Notes under the pieces: generated by a model | The model's input: only the letters and a program-made list of their open reading frames with translations | Databases searched by the model: none | What the model was told of the DNA's origin: nothing | Shown here: in pieces, positions 26,901-30,222 of the stretch | How positions within the stretch are numbered: the stretch's first letter is position 1 | Layout: each line of letters opens with the position of its first letter | Assembly (NCBI GenBank): GCA_002717145.1 | Contig: PBCP01000072.1 | Location: 1-64,000, forward strand | Origin: Planctomycetaceae bacterium | Lineage (GTDB): Bacteria > Planctomycetota > Planctomycetia > Pirellulales > Pirellulaceae | DNA length: 64,000 nt | Reading direction: 5' to 3' | Program-made: the position numbers and the translations under genes

Positions 26901-29900
26901 GGCGATGATGAAGTTGTCGGCGGTCTTGGCAGCGATTCACTATCCGGCGACGCTGGTCACGATGTCATCCTTGGTGATAGCGGACATATCGTCCGGGACT
27001 ACATCGATCCGGTTACTCCTCGACTCAATCACAATAGAGCATGGCATCGTGATATAACGCTGGAGGACGTCGGAGATGTAATCGATGTCATCCCTCTCAA
27101 GAACATTCATAATTCGGATGATGTTTCGAGCCTCAGCAACTTACTTGAAGGAAACCTCTTAGTCCTTGGTAATGCATACACAACCGACGATCAAGCCACG
27201 GATGATAGCTTTGCTATTGTGGTCGATACCGTTACGGCTGACGCTGACGTACTCTCTGGCGGTGGCGGAGAGGACATTTTGGTCGGCCAACGGGGATCGG
27301 ACACCTTAGATGGTGGAAGCGAGAACGACCACATTTTCGGGGACAATGCCAGTTTCACAGCTGCTCAAGCCATGAATATCCCCAACATCATTAGTGGCAT
27401 TCGTCTCTATGACGGCACAGAGTCGTTTGACATACCGAACAGCGGTGAATTTCTGCATCTGCCTTTCATGATTACCCCGGAAGTAACTACTTATAATCAG
27501 GCGTATCCCCACTCCGACAAACTCGGCGGTCTCATGTCCCACGAAGTTGTTGAGCTGACCAACTCTGCAGGAGAAGGAATTTTAATTCAACGCGATGAAA
27601 ACGAACAACCGAGAGCAATCGTCCCACTTGGGGGTGTCATTCCTCAAATCATCGACAACGACCAATTGCTCGACACCTCAGACACCATTCGCGGTGGAGA
27701 AGGCAACGACTGGTTATTCGGTGATTTTGCTGAAATGCGTACGGCTTTAATCAGCGGATCCAACACACTCGATTCCTCACTCGCTTCAGTAGAATCTGAA
27801 ATCCGTAGGTTGCAGCACTCGCTGGGAAGGTTAGTTGTTGACTCGACCAATCTAAACCATGCTGGGGTGGCTACTACTGCCACCACCTACTCAGTCGGTG
27901 CTGACCAAATATTTGGTGGAGGAACGGAAGGCAGCGATGGAAATGACGTGGTATTTGCTGACACTTCCTTAATTTACTCAGATATCAAGCTAGGCTTAGC
28001 AGCAAACGAAGCCGTTGGCGCCGAGCAGGCAGAAGCTTATCTGTCGTATCTACAGGAAGTAAGAAACGCGATCTCTGATCTTGAGTACTCCACATTCCTT
28101 GTTCACCAGTCTATCATCTCCAATTTGGCTAGTACGGACCTTGGCTCTGCCGAACTCGAAACCAGCAAGCATCTCTATCAAATCGGCAACGATGAAGTCC
28201 ACGGAAACGATGGCAACGATTTAGTCGTTGGAGACCAAGCTATCCTGGTCCTCCCGACAGTAGGAAAGGGACCTTTCGAACACGCCGCCTATGAATCGAC
28301 TTTCGACCTATCGGGAATCGAATCCCACCTTGCCACTATTCAGGAACAACACGAGATATCTGTGCTTGCTAAACGCGAGCGTCGTCATAATGCCTCAGCA
28401 GGAACAGTAACCCCCGCAATGCTTGAAGCGATTCCTAGTGATCGAAACTTCGACCTCGAAATAGGAGGCGATATTATCTCGGGTGGATACGGGGAAGACG
28501 TTTTAGTGGGCGATTCAACCGTTTACTCCATGCCAATCATTACCGAGCATACGGTTCAGGAACTCTTACGCGACCATCGTACTGAGGAGGCATCAAACCT
28601 CTCGGCTATCCACTGCGTCGAGAACGCTCTTACCATCGAAGCCCAATTGGAATGTTTTGCTGGTGCCCAGGCACTAGAACATCGGTTGAGATCAACACTT
28701 CAGAGATTAAATACGGACGTTCGCGAATGGCTCGAGAGCACCAGCCATGAGATTGGAAACTTCGATGGCTTAGAATCGAGTTACATCCATGAATTTTATG
28801 GAGGACGCACTAGCCCGACCAATCTTGCCACCATCACTGGTGGCCACGATACGATCCGTGGAGACGAGGGCAACGACTTCCTGCTTGGAGATAGTAATTC
28901 TCTGTACGATGAAATCGTAGTCACCTCTAACGGCACCTCGACGTTAAACGCCATCAACGATGTTTGGTCAGCACTGCAACAGGAGAAACTTGAGACCAAA
29001 TCCTTAAGGCGTTACGACTACGAATACACCGACTATTACAGAATTAGTAATACAGAGAGCCTTCTTGATAATGACCAACTCTTCGGCGGTCCGGGAAGCG
29101 ACAGCTTATTTGGGCAATTTGGTTCCGATTCACTTCGAGGTGATGAGGGAAGTGATCGCCTCTATGCGGGTAGCGGTGATAACACTATCCAAAGCGACAA
29201 TGACGATGATGTTAATCACGTACGCCAGGACAGCGATGATCGTCCGAAGCTAAGCAACCTTGCAGCCATGAAGGCGCTTTACAATGAAGCAACCAAGACT
29301 ATCCGTAACAACCTCGCCATCGGCATCCAAGGTGATACAAGCATCGAAAAGGCGGACAGGTTGCCTGTCGATGTCAAGGCAGGTGGGTTTCTTGTCTCGG
29401 ATGAATCTATAAACTGGACCAAATATCGCGGAAAACAGAATATTGGTAATCCACAGGACGTTAACAATGACAATCTAGTTACGCCCTTAGATGCCCTTTA
29501 CATCATCAACACGTTGAATCAAATGACGCGACCGACATTAGGCGGTTTTGGATTTATAGCCGATGTCTATCTCGACGTCTCTGGTGATCTCAATATCTCG
29601 CCGATTGATGCTCTTAGCATCATCAATCGGCTAAACAGCGACTCCATTGGAGAAGGCGAAGGCATATTTACCGACTCAGGTCTTACACCCTGGCTCATTC
29701 CTGCCCCTCTACAGATTTCGGATTCGCTGGCGGAAGATATTTTAGCGGTCTCGGACGTCACCAAGGGACAACCGACTAATCTCATCGACAACTATTACAA
29801 ACGCGTCGCCGAACGAGCTGCGAATCAGTCATCGGTAGCCCGTGTCGATCGAATCACGCAAGAACCTCTCGATGACTTAGAAGAGTATTTGGCCAAAACC

Positions 29901-29927
29901 GATGATTTCCTTGAAACGTCTGATTAA
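2682..29927 (+). CDS. Giant (9,081 aa) multi-repeat surface protein with Calx-beta-like, GDxW, RTX-like and dockerin regions
   Basis: This reads as the downstream continuation of the ORF ending at 2630, in the same frame. Region order by residue: 1-1050, filamentous-haemagglutinin-like beta-helix; about 1050-1850, mixed segments with helical stretches and early GDxW-like modules; about 2000-2750, further beta-helix; about 2750-3450, repeats containing GLGM and STHAG motifs; about 3480-3750, two Calx-beta-like segments; about 3830-6200, tandem GDxW modules; about 6620-7350, more STHAG-type repeats; about 7400-8840, RTX-like repeats; about 8920-8990, a two-repeat type I dockerin; then an acidic tail. 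Only four cysteines were seen (residues 682, 760, 8645, 8658), which suits a secreted protein. The GTG at 2682 has AAGGAG 14 nt upstream, a long spacing, and no signal peptide follows it, so independent secretion from this start is doubtful. The role is probably cell-surface adhesion or calcium-dependent scaffolding, inferred from the repeat types. Confidence 0.8.
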   Translation: MNADTYGLGTVSVTDSTSDIRPNNSILIGPNAAVSGERDVNISAGRDTIHNRDSYSVSSKTDSFAGSAIPIDSVDATSNLIQTNTITVSAGAVVSSARDINLHAERLGFADMTAEAKAVNWTTGVAQGIDSLFGGSGKELFKGNAIVEATGEVIVHGTLETGRDRHRNLTLTSMDSGTGTIQTGSGGSNLSFNQELKNLESTLDVQIAMARANLAAYGDSDPTLRNFYTAEIARMEQELQEQGLLLRVGTDSSGNPVYNRMQKQVMTAIVHPAHAQAGIIDVRGDVFKGSGQIISPGDASITIINNTPAFLEVQGAVIPEKNGGLRFNGEELTDNQAITEANLDSVAASFSAVPNVELTEPSIIISSTFDPRDVPTASIPAPAITIRGEVTNRSGDITITNASGDVRIIDDPTDGIDPPVVSGANVAISAGGSVFVDGVMKWHAGVDPYTTFRSAIFDGNEPKAPGAVSNADITSAANQLNGTVNGKSVYIDSEYINVNGLIKSGRASYNLTIGNSAISEIERIKRSGQQGAVRLTSVSDQDLYVVFDPAANQIRVRDLRVEGGHVSLTGKIMSTSQGKVEVLGGYSDINITNHSSYDLVLEQIDGASRGAGTVVIIDTAKPSGGKDHTTTIYQRNDQVSTKTLNDIPTSFSGTDTYQPASGWRYGWAVGFEEFTRSYNKSCTSAWIGIDAFAADPDDVNWSGTERVDDPILMDDSEYFFSSSSNNVIDHDVNTFETQEPRVYELDRSTTSTWYGKTTHCLTMALEEREQNIHRYSVDADRPFDINFIGKEENTVRVTSTQPGTNVILEGRIASKGLTHIDSEGRIVQSNNLSVVTGDRVELEARSGIGSATLLSSSTDEIGNQRIRLSNDGSGTQSGALFQTNIGDSATSQLNATTYSGNVHIEEQSGSLRLGEVSSQSGGDIYLVAPSDILALSQDPTHHIKGGVVVVDSASGTIGLTSAPLKLDSGSDAGESIARDFVSLDAGSGIFIEEISGDLNLRQALTESGDVRLEVAGNVYDVNNSAIRDERTYNELKAGVWSDLQLTDGTGANDKVNETLSAYSNTKLAEYDKYWNFRERQADPTVYDSGFIVPLNPQEREYYLSNDFDEQTIVNKLTAEYHDLHQRHGSVEYDAYWDIKETMPDATVSVDPTGVSHSEYLNTYSVDLSTLELDTLYQFQILDSDGTAVDELELEFRGDHAFFVSEVQRFLENAKSSSPIYGPSVTHNVSFVASDLEHGSKLVLDDQNNWLDILPSLAVGNRLEIEGAITNSDLASVVVYAIDGAELYVRDLPDQSDIVEEPGVSLSLAGQIQPSLVKVNGNILSVVELDGSMSQLQLSSSGVQHFETAITTNVVALELDDLDNSTYDLALIYYTLVDGVETAIEEVFSLEKTSTLSTDAYRQLLRDSINADSASNLLTAEIQGNYLLVKHVDGATLDATFIKDSAGITVDLTDDLLQTDTTRFHLPSSSEGQILISIDGMSATAITTTTHAATVREDINSVINNHEFYRPYYTALSAEIEASGEYPEGWTDATSWINDQLNQLNYYQSTVTGESILVSRTTTAASPALEAKAYTPNESAAGLTNNNPASRSRLINVSSTSLYASQVWNLRLQPADASGPHEVLFATAADASTWTQAGRTLATIIDDSTEGFEAQYVNGLLLVTQQSDSGFTSEFEVTTQPGQAQFGEHEASYFHEYYTSRGTALGKEGSELTTWIQEQKDIILSRRTALYNNISARYINATQEHAPSPLDKSTRNPEYVDKSRSGVYEYLIDSSAHQELTAGIKIWTEDELLNLIGGGLLSPITDTQVSIEDPNISGENITIHSTSGSIGKTSGQRFIDRTDLTIDLTEDERVALSAAERTDVAYLAGAITATVTISGNTIVSDNFNWEQNGFEAGDRVWIGSGSLNSSGAYSLPLISSVSGNTLTLVTDTPLIPEQGVNISIQREIRNAAEPAFSEAVGVAISLFASDDYNGSYLQLDSGQSWSSALPNLDNGDRIQLSGTGTNDAIVNELNVHSIDGSRLYFRGITGIVNQPSVNADIATQIQVIKAIAVNQLDDLDLGITGSGTITVNVLENAFIGSEQELRLNTINAGGAVRIKTAAGIASSTSSNGTNIESGDLILEAASGAIGTSDHPIETSLLNNTSLTARARQDIYIVETNTMNVETIYSQAGSINLEARTGSILDALNHGFTNLKSVEFVLTAPEGSIGSLSNPLEVDATGSARSLTANAHSDIVITETTGNMYLNSVVSTTGDAVLRAEVAIHSRTANDEIDQATGLQDDNSKSDVSANNITLVADRSAIGIPGSDIKVDTNSGTLTVNSAENTHILETSGNLGINTIQTGANYTAFIASPGAITNGNPASGSSNVLSGKTMLFADEEIGSEQNPLHTEVGNLEGRSTNGSVWIHNSGHVNVGGVSAAASGFSATGDVNITASSPITVSEGITVFGDGDLILNALADPDLLDDILIQAGVALSTERGDILLNAADNISIETGASITAGTGDNSTSALRLAAGQDITLHSLSTLEATGHLDLVAGQTFTQEGAFTTSNSTATIVAGDTLTLSTGSTLQTAGSTQLITGNQLYIEQGASVLVGADLDIDLDATRTEQGDIIEQGDSASGAILDPVGTTVAERLNINAYGEADLIFLSGVAENTPTNISSGSGADKLLIRIVQQESPVNVVSGPGDDTILIGSNATWLLDSLPNPTNVDGTLNQISSLVTVDMGDGDGDTLQLDETAEMSGVQLGYVTNTTIRGLGMNPHADAADATGGIIYGNAEFVHINLGDSDDTIYVHSTDESAETTVNTSHNQMGRNIVNVGSTLSENTSTLDQIAGTLHILGTAQNDTLNVYDEGDTVPNTGTLSSTTLSGLGIGNGKFVNYYGVESLNLSLGQSRDTLLINTTHASPTNVSANHGDDILQIEEINDNTIVDTGHGSDLVRIGSSAGSLDEAVRLSTSTVHDSVHSRLELHAGTGLWDQIVVYDSGAQAGRTGTIQSQKITGLGMAGEIIYQDFDFARVILGDQGNAFHVQSTHAGQTEIDTGTGADTVNVQSTTGATYVNTEQGDDVVNVNYDAQGQQTFLAGIGDDSLIVRTGFGSDQINIGLSGSDSSLIDIFDTYEFSEKTARKLESADANHPVIPITRGSIPADEGLDSLNIYGTDQADYFLVRANNVLNAGLSSSENIGIIAAIQTDLLRQPIAGGTTERVNYRSDIDGGITTFGRGGDDTFVFDDTKSSMVVYGDEGNDTFQIGQIFQSARDGSNPDNNLATDEWVATTQVTRGFLTNGVSHSTTIYGGTGEDSFNVYRNLGELFLFGQEDDDNFLIRAFVKVNPNDPKAPFTNINGGQGADFIAYTVNAPVRISGGSGFDTLTVVGTEFGDDFVITRDGIFGGGLYVTYGAIEKVDVDALEGNDTFFIESTSENVVLEIFGGVGSDVFNVSGGSGDSPITVASNGLDGHTGLIQHQVSSTFVESGSSGLYQDVYVRDVDIKVADNDEAGIVITPISEHLRVFEDVRFDNPGVEHLAAKFIRNSYQVVLTRAPKETVRVAAFPTALSEKLANAGGKNIMLNGSSAGTNLYFDRTNWFIPQTVTITAHRDSSASDDDHFAQGNRSVVIQHTVTEGITAEDFSEYDNLAVLSVTVDVIDNESTSLVLSPANESLIVSENGSASNNLPVTDTYYATLSRQVADDVLITLSHDPGQLSVNTGHDNPATLLFSADTSDGLPSIHTVNLSAQQDGLPEGYHYSRISHSLGDSPSNTANYLDLDLATVIDALALSINQDTGAGYKSTVTHDASVSRLSLQGPAFDAEELVAVPDGATVATTFNTPAFETLALQIEGSDHNDITVGDVWALRLNGIAFIFANPDANYTRIDIASKLAEKISEHPDFIAEPDANDNTRIIISATEDSKAFSYQPVGSGMLSPLPNNDRTSYSDTFYTAATITFGMESNQSPLKNDVWSLTPKQVSYYSTAGAASETTLPQIDAKIYDDLAADVLTNIHEKLVVHEPTQTISLGEGILTGTPETDLPVLKLRHSAFSDLGQLPQIRALTENIHVAGSPSLDHPELAYIYLPEAVTTDEQIAIVFGEQTIEFTPISSNSEEVLRQLMGLIDNVEIPTASNEAIYSRETDVETEYIALTGGFGLETLTEATVNNSLFTAQNLDAGKWTRIDDPAIVQATQIPHITVKGTGDGNTDFYQFTITKDMFAAAGIGQPVTSTFDIDNGFELGDPEYWRSTIILRDQAGDILASATGNHADALEANPTGTDAFLAYTFPHAQVDKTFYLEVTADGGTGLPDGVTYDLHASIDHHPTSGLIFSPEPQFDNETNQTDDGSTLAVTTSEGKVTDVTGAQDIDDAASYFTISDAKIGNSELGGIVDFTTPYTRIRGTGDGTYDLYRFTIEDEMLQPVQIDTSVHSDQSTVDESPYYTDLKYTLDGSVNKGDVWRLGTRYRTYEYIAQASDGLRQVAIGLQTQLHSAVLADGITPRYDVQILEQQESIILHIKTPAIDGQPDTGFNLKGTQPLYNGLTSYSSLAGDVTRSVSSLNKDAMTKTSFSEASIQFGGTPQKGETWTIEINGIPLAPYTVENDSTHTDSIATWFAEQVDANLASASAMASNLSLSSVNEGGLTIEAEVEGSHPNGHVTISGSPIDSHLENVNLSSAILSIEEFAATGENNIRPGERWSFDVSYADSDNTYQTFTISHTVASSSVEEITSNFRTQALNYGFNATADSNTLSLDRLDGELGISDNELFNISPMRVSASGHLSLATSPDASSTIVEITETYQVGDTWRLTVNGSNDELLGSATHLILAGQTAEMIAESLSDSIRAVNGLHATPQNGTILITRYDSSESFTVSHDIQSPQSLLNSSTQGRTVTLSSAVVPGDTWTLTTTGSENITSEHTVLVNQSLEAIATELKAGFNGSNAYEAFNDSTLIHLISKDDSLFTPDLTISANTFVQSNTLDASAIDLANITPNTEYTFTAHAADSTTIHSASFDHTTDDALRLSLLEFLNALPNTFVDSAGNTHRAINTEGDSFTLAALAKAVTNLDSLIVQDVSSINLEVLNDETTYTVKLNGTSSDTIATATKSTSNSVEEIQISLRDQINADTESHNLFAELSDNLLLVHHLDGQPYTLTFHSSDSGSESDTEANLTDTHVKTEITRVDLSAALAGEYRYSLDDGEQTTVVSSDNTEQDRTLLSASFDSSANHTALIADNFILISSSSSGSPVLTLDNLVSSNAAASFVDNTPNLTPKILSAPANPLVAGDNWKLSIEFLDGTEGYTSTQLIQTSDYNWSALIADFASDITTNAPEFRASQIDNELLLYRDSSDGFNSSLLIDVADETSSPTTASIATIREGSVHAGDTWKLGLEASDDVASVTVTNSTPSVADLQNELVAQITTSDDFTAFASATDRIVILNTNGKAMSSLTPSIIPNGTTSESPATTERLTIQGPVNPGDTWLYNLSSTPMDAITTTSDSINALASSIDTAIDGRSEFDSFMDGNDVVIVRRDNSDITSSLVEIQRNPQLASASVEGDMDLNWMSTVALKSNSINPASRDGDIWSLTIDGEIISDAIGSSAEDGLTLTASHLAALLGATDDRSSDATGTVITVINTKNGDPIDLGGLTEFRASPYSLREDTSYAGTHYLAAKIGFTQPYRAGDHYTLTLDGLNYSFTAPAGKPRAERNSVTIVEGLAEAINQQAAREISATTTSSGTLILQDRSDPLSPNDPFSFDLQIGGSTTRTLLDIDNTVVQQGTTHVSVGVLNGMEAYVPVNFTSVPSLELFEIDPSRVDNGKFSLDSENALSTVYYYSSDVNDRGTDNESASLIGQIDAGSKHGHDPMLEYVFNRPGEFVARVGSYVNYDDNPFGLQDGLRGLTDGIDYDLNVSIPAHDTNSNAITLFGKTLEFVSGTSRFEGGTIIAYDAEESRYIIEPDPLSSIDAQTGDRFDISFNPYQEFYDVATNTNSFKSNLKLEETYTIALGRVPDNGETVELSAKSLATKTYNSDLAFDADSGFGQAFEKQIETATTVTKIDLSDNEVTPGEIWQLTVDFRNTSPIDTTPYDSNTYEYEVLPSDTLESAVMRFSAAIDPDNERFVKQPIVNNTIELAAAEPFYASFRTNLSSLGEMDVSSELSPLNLDATLNTIRLSGTPSEGEVWTVTIDDTTFSYPVARGDGLIEVTKSLQSEIADALGTRAAVYRTGRMVTIDDRGTPLSVSASILPNSTTSADVTPILLFNATNWDTPQTVKIRAFDDDTVDGSDALVLPAMEGRVNALRGPVVIDGGKKVGVSRDLNSPFHLPHETNYPVPDGASVNQTITQTIYGLNWPASNTSFGTEDSNAFIVDPYALHINSQAGERPGFDPRMNSYPYEVAIIGETRRSESLDVTPQGVSGDILSISRSTPFRFSYDQPVSTYTFTGTPLQSEAESISWKQISLQFQGTPAADASITLRLDANSDGAFEDPDEIITVTVPDNDRTAGRVAKLLEAAIPTSFTAITRTSLLGDTRLFITKADGTEFNYSLSLPTSINSTLSSVTSGVPIHSEIDTKQWVAAAVITTAPIVEGSTVTATINDAPYSYSAGIGETIKSRNTGLARQIPSEFTPVVSGTRITLDGNWSNETPSSTTEYYYAPVNLNIRVDEAEQVDQLNIYHQNSPGFDDLTLTSDHIAGLGMGGETVVRGRTFDGGITYLNLETLDIKTGFNDDSIAVESTHAGETFIKSGQGNDSIVINTTDGHLFIETGDGSDKVYTSSTSSLERDTQTQQISKSPSAYSTVDRLGGLVFVNGDAGTNYLAVDDSGDTNDNMVLVTESRLTGLDMSTVSDVIRLEIKAAGGSLTLTSPDGNISRVLAFDTNATALEGLLAELYNLDDSVASQHFDVTTKSLPGVQLHRIEFIGPFGGIQNDLPVITNTDDLVPTPGSSTYGELTHIQIANTDLLKSSVYTLQTNANLGYFKIRFGDVDRAGVAVDRITSDIPFDVTEHTLSSILSAVLNPNNGDPALPETNNVQVVKSPEGYTIILRGEHAMRRIMPSDVDISNLGNSLGELEFSLERHTDGINYHNLNRLDITLGSGVDTLNVQSTHSNNSTLVDLADGDDRIYVSSLADLDTTTTTRYLKGHLQGIQGDLTIEAGTGSHLLMISDEASTLDQHDITISTDQTGLMHVSGLSPADINYVAADGDYRQGITYWTGFGDQTIVLEDTLRSGIGRTITSLNTGLGDDDITISLDELTDGDVIVNTQGAYNNYVTDTLRSPESTDFRYDDGNFQTAPDHLMVYLGGQLLPPDTYQLNDANNSLSLFAGYEDQASRDLVVLKHTSVTERQFITNPSTVLTLEESFDTSIPLAISINGHIIEEHRYTITDNLLLFEDLTLQPGDTATVTGYSAPVEIHFTLPDTFIDGIFHTDKDNVDAAASTLPLVIFGGQDSDSIIGGASGDVIFGDRGRIYYRDIASPSEFESSSATTAYGSGGPLDFTDGKLASFRTAITTNGPIGDDTDRATNDAGERLAGGQGNDVILGGAGHDYITNLDPNGEFSVILGDNGVVNLDAQKVWNVESHDASFGGNDTIISTSYTNILVGGFGSDTIDSPSELSDDIIFGDDASIVVNTSNQITTAASIHSQEGGNDTISSGAGHDIVVGGRGSDTVTTGDAPDIVFGDNATLTFDPLVQVGNLSTTFPRLDHGEDTTDGLSISYDDSIQTGSAADIIFGGLGDDTIDSSNSPSKDVIFGDTGIATLSIAYGINERQLSPSTLRIASMLSTDSAFVGNDTITSGTGADFVIGGPGNDDIHTGANDTRDLVFGDNGQFTFDTSSMLNQIVTAVSSDPSIGGADTIQTGAGPDIIVGGYNSPLTNDVINSHSGDDFIYGDNASISFDISQDYAIENAKVTSPTSGGADRLDGGSGNDYVFGGTANDIMDGGDGHDILFGDHAEYNPNLPANQHVLATYITSTIDDKQTAGDDQISGGSGDDFIYGQQGDDTIDGGPGQDDITGGHNVLFGHDGNDSIYGDADSDVILGDNGLILRTNIGGTRLLWESYPDPYTDISIGDVTRTVTLFDNEERQQFEGGQHLTYGDDSIFAMGGHDIIFSQRGDDLVEGGDGDDEVVGGLGSDSLSGDAGHDVILGDSGHIVRDYIDPVTPRLNHNRAWHRDITLEDVGDVIDVIPLKNIHNSDDVSSLSNLLEGNLLVLGNAYTTDDQATDDSFAIVVDTVTADADVLSGGGGEDILVGQRGSDTLDGGSENDHIFGDNASFTAAQAMNIPNIISGIRLYDGTESFDIPNSGEFLHLPFMITPEVTTYNQAYPHSDKLGGLMSHEVVELTNSAGEGILIQRDENEQPRAIVPLGGVIPQIIDNDQLLDTSDTIRGGEGNDWLFGDFAEMRTALISGSNTLDSSLASVESEIRRLQHSLGRLVVDSTNLNHAGVATTATTYSVGADQIFGGGTEGSDGNDVVFADTSLIYSDIKLGLAANEAVGAEQAEAYLSYLQEVRNAISDLEYSTFLVHQSIISNLASTDLGSAELETSKHLYQIGNDEVHGNDGNDLVVGDQAILVLPTVGKGPFEHAAYESTFDLSGIESHLATIQEQHEISVLAKRERRHNASAGTVTPAMLEAIPSDRNFDLEIGGDIISGGYGEDVLVGDSTVYSMPIITEHTVQELLRDHRTEEASNLSAIHCVENALTIEAQLECFAGAQALEHRLRSTLQRLNTDVREWLESTSHEIGNFDGLESSYIHEFYGGRTSPTNLATITGGHDTIRGDEGNDFLLGDSNSLYDEIVVTSNGTSTLNAINDVWSALQQEKLETKSLRRYDYEYTDYYRISNTESLLDNDQLFGGPGSDSLFGQFGSDSLRGDEGSDRLYAGSGDNTIQSDNDDDVNHVRQDSDDRPKLSNLAAMKALYNEATKTIRNNLAIGIQGDTSIEKADRLPVDVKAGGFLVSDESINWTKYRGKQNIGNPQDVNNDNLVTPLDALYIINTLNQMTRPTLGGFGFIADVYLDVSGDLNISPIDALSIINRLNSDSIGEGEGIFTDSGLTPWLIPAPLQISDSLAEDILAVSDVTKGQPTNLIDNYYKRVAERAANQSSVARVDRITQEPLDDLEEYLAKTDDFLETSD
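7480..7720 (+). repeat. Outlying copy of the GDxW-type module in the giant protein
   Basis: The translation contains QVWNLRL, then a short strand, a helix-like TLATIIDDS segment and a strand ending NGLLLVTQQ. This matches the order of elements in the main GDxW array 7-14 kb downstream (for example the copy near 18430). It shows that the module is dispersed as well as tandem. A related copy with Tyr in place of Trp is near 6765-7010. Confidence 0.5.
13120..13900 (+). repeat. Calx-beta-like segments in the giant protein
   Basis: Two consecutive segments share a DNDE or DNES opening, a (V/L)xExG-like strand, a stretch about what an allele or value 'does' in Calx-beta form (YxVxLxxxP) and, in the first copy, an NWxxPQTVTI strand followed by a D-rich loop. 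A third NWDTPQTVKI half-copy is near 21350. Calx-beta domains bind calcium in other extracellular proteins. Calcium binding here is inferred. Confidence 0.5.
14160..21300 (+). repeat. Tandem array of GDxW modules (about 100 residues each)
   Basis: I count about 14 copies opening with G(D/E)xW(x)L or a close variant, near nt 14190, 14515, 15965, 16345, 16680, 17000, 17290, 18430, 18720, 19005, 19310, 19612, 20765 and 21100. A Tyr-for-Trp copy lies near 17830. After the opening strand comes an NG or DG turn, a strand, a helix-like segment (xIAxxLxxxI) and a closing strand (LLLxRxD). The strand-helix-strand layout loosely recalls flagellin hook IN motifs, but I do not assign the family. The copies differ strongly in sequence, so this is an old repeat. 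Confidence 0.6.
24860..29200 (+). repeat. RTX-like calcium-binding repeats with recurrent (F/L)GD blocks
   Basis: The translation shows GGxGxDxxxGG nonapeptides typical of haemolysin-type calcium-binding repeats. They are grouped in about 16 larger units, each ending in D(I/V)(I/V)FGDxA or DVILGDxG followed by 30-80 unique residues. Units thin out after 27350 but recur near 27930, 28200, 28480, 28850 and 29090. The family is known to fold into calcium-filled beta-rolls outside the cell. Confidence 0.8.
29440..29645 (+). other. Type I dockerin-like domain at the C-terminus of the giant protein
   Basis: Two F-hand-like calcium loops are visible: DVNNDNLVTPLDAL (from residue 8926) and DVSGDLNISPIDAL (from residue 8965). 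Each is followed by an IIN(R/T)LN helix, the classical duplicated dockerin pattern. Planctomycete giant proteins often carry such domains. The cohesin partner is not in this window. About 90 residues follow the dockerin and end in an acidic tail. Confidence 0.85.
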
Positions 29928-30222
29928 AACACTCCTACTAAGGAGAGATTAATTAGACATCTCGGCGTACGTGGCCTGCGTTAGTTGCATTTCAACTGCA
30001 ACGGTGTTGTTTCGGAAGACAGAAATCACACGAATGGTAATGTTATCGCCTAAACTGCGTAACCGTCTTGACCTGCGAACAGCTTTGAGTCGTAGCTACA
30101 AGACGGCTTTCCGTCGCGACTTAACGATCGACCCCAACAAACTCAATTACCTTTTGTGCAACGTCGAGAAGATCGTTGATTCAACCAACCTTATCAATAA
30201 ATGAGCAATGCTAAAAGTTTGC
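29928..30222. other. Intergenic region between convergent genes, no supported gene
   Basis: This gap of 295 bases separates the giant gene from the convergent DUF1501 gene. It holds a weak 5-bp hairpin (arms 29932-29936 and 29941-29945) without a T-tract, and an inverted repeat GTTGCA...TGCAAC near 29979-29997. A 77-codon GTG-started frame (29971-30204) has no recognisable motif, so I do not call it a gene. I see nothing else. Confidence 0.5.

Noticed and set aside
29932-29945. Terminator hairpin right after the giant gene
   Set aside because: Only five base pairs and no T-tract follow.
29971-30204. A 77-codon frame on the plus strand between the giant gene and the DUF1501 gene
   Set aside because: GTG start, no ribosome site, no signal peptide or motif. 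The composition looks like random translation, so I describe the gap without calling a gene.
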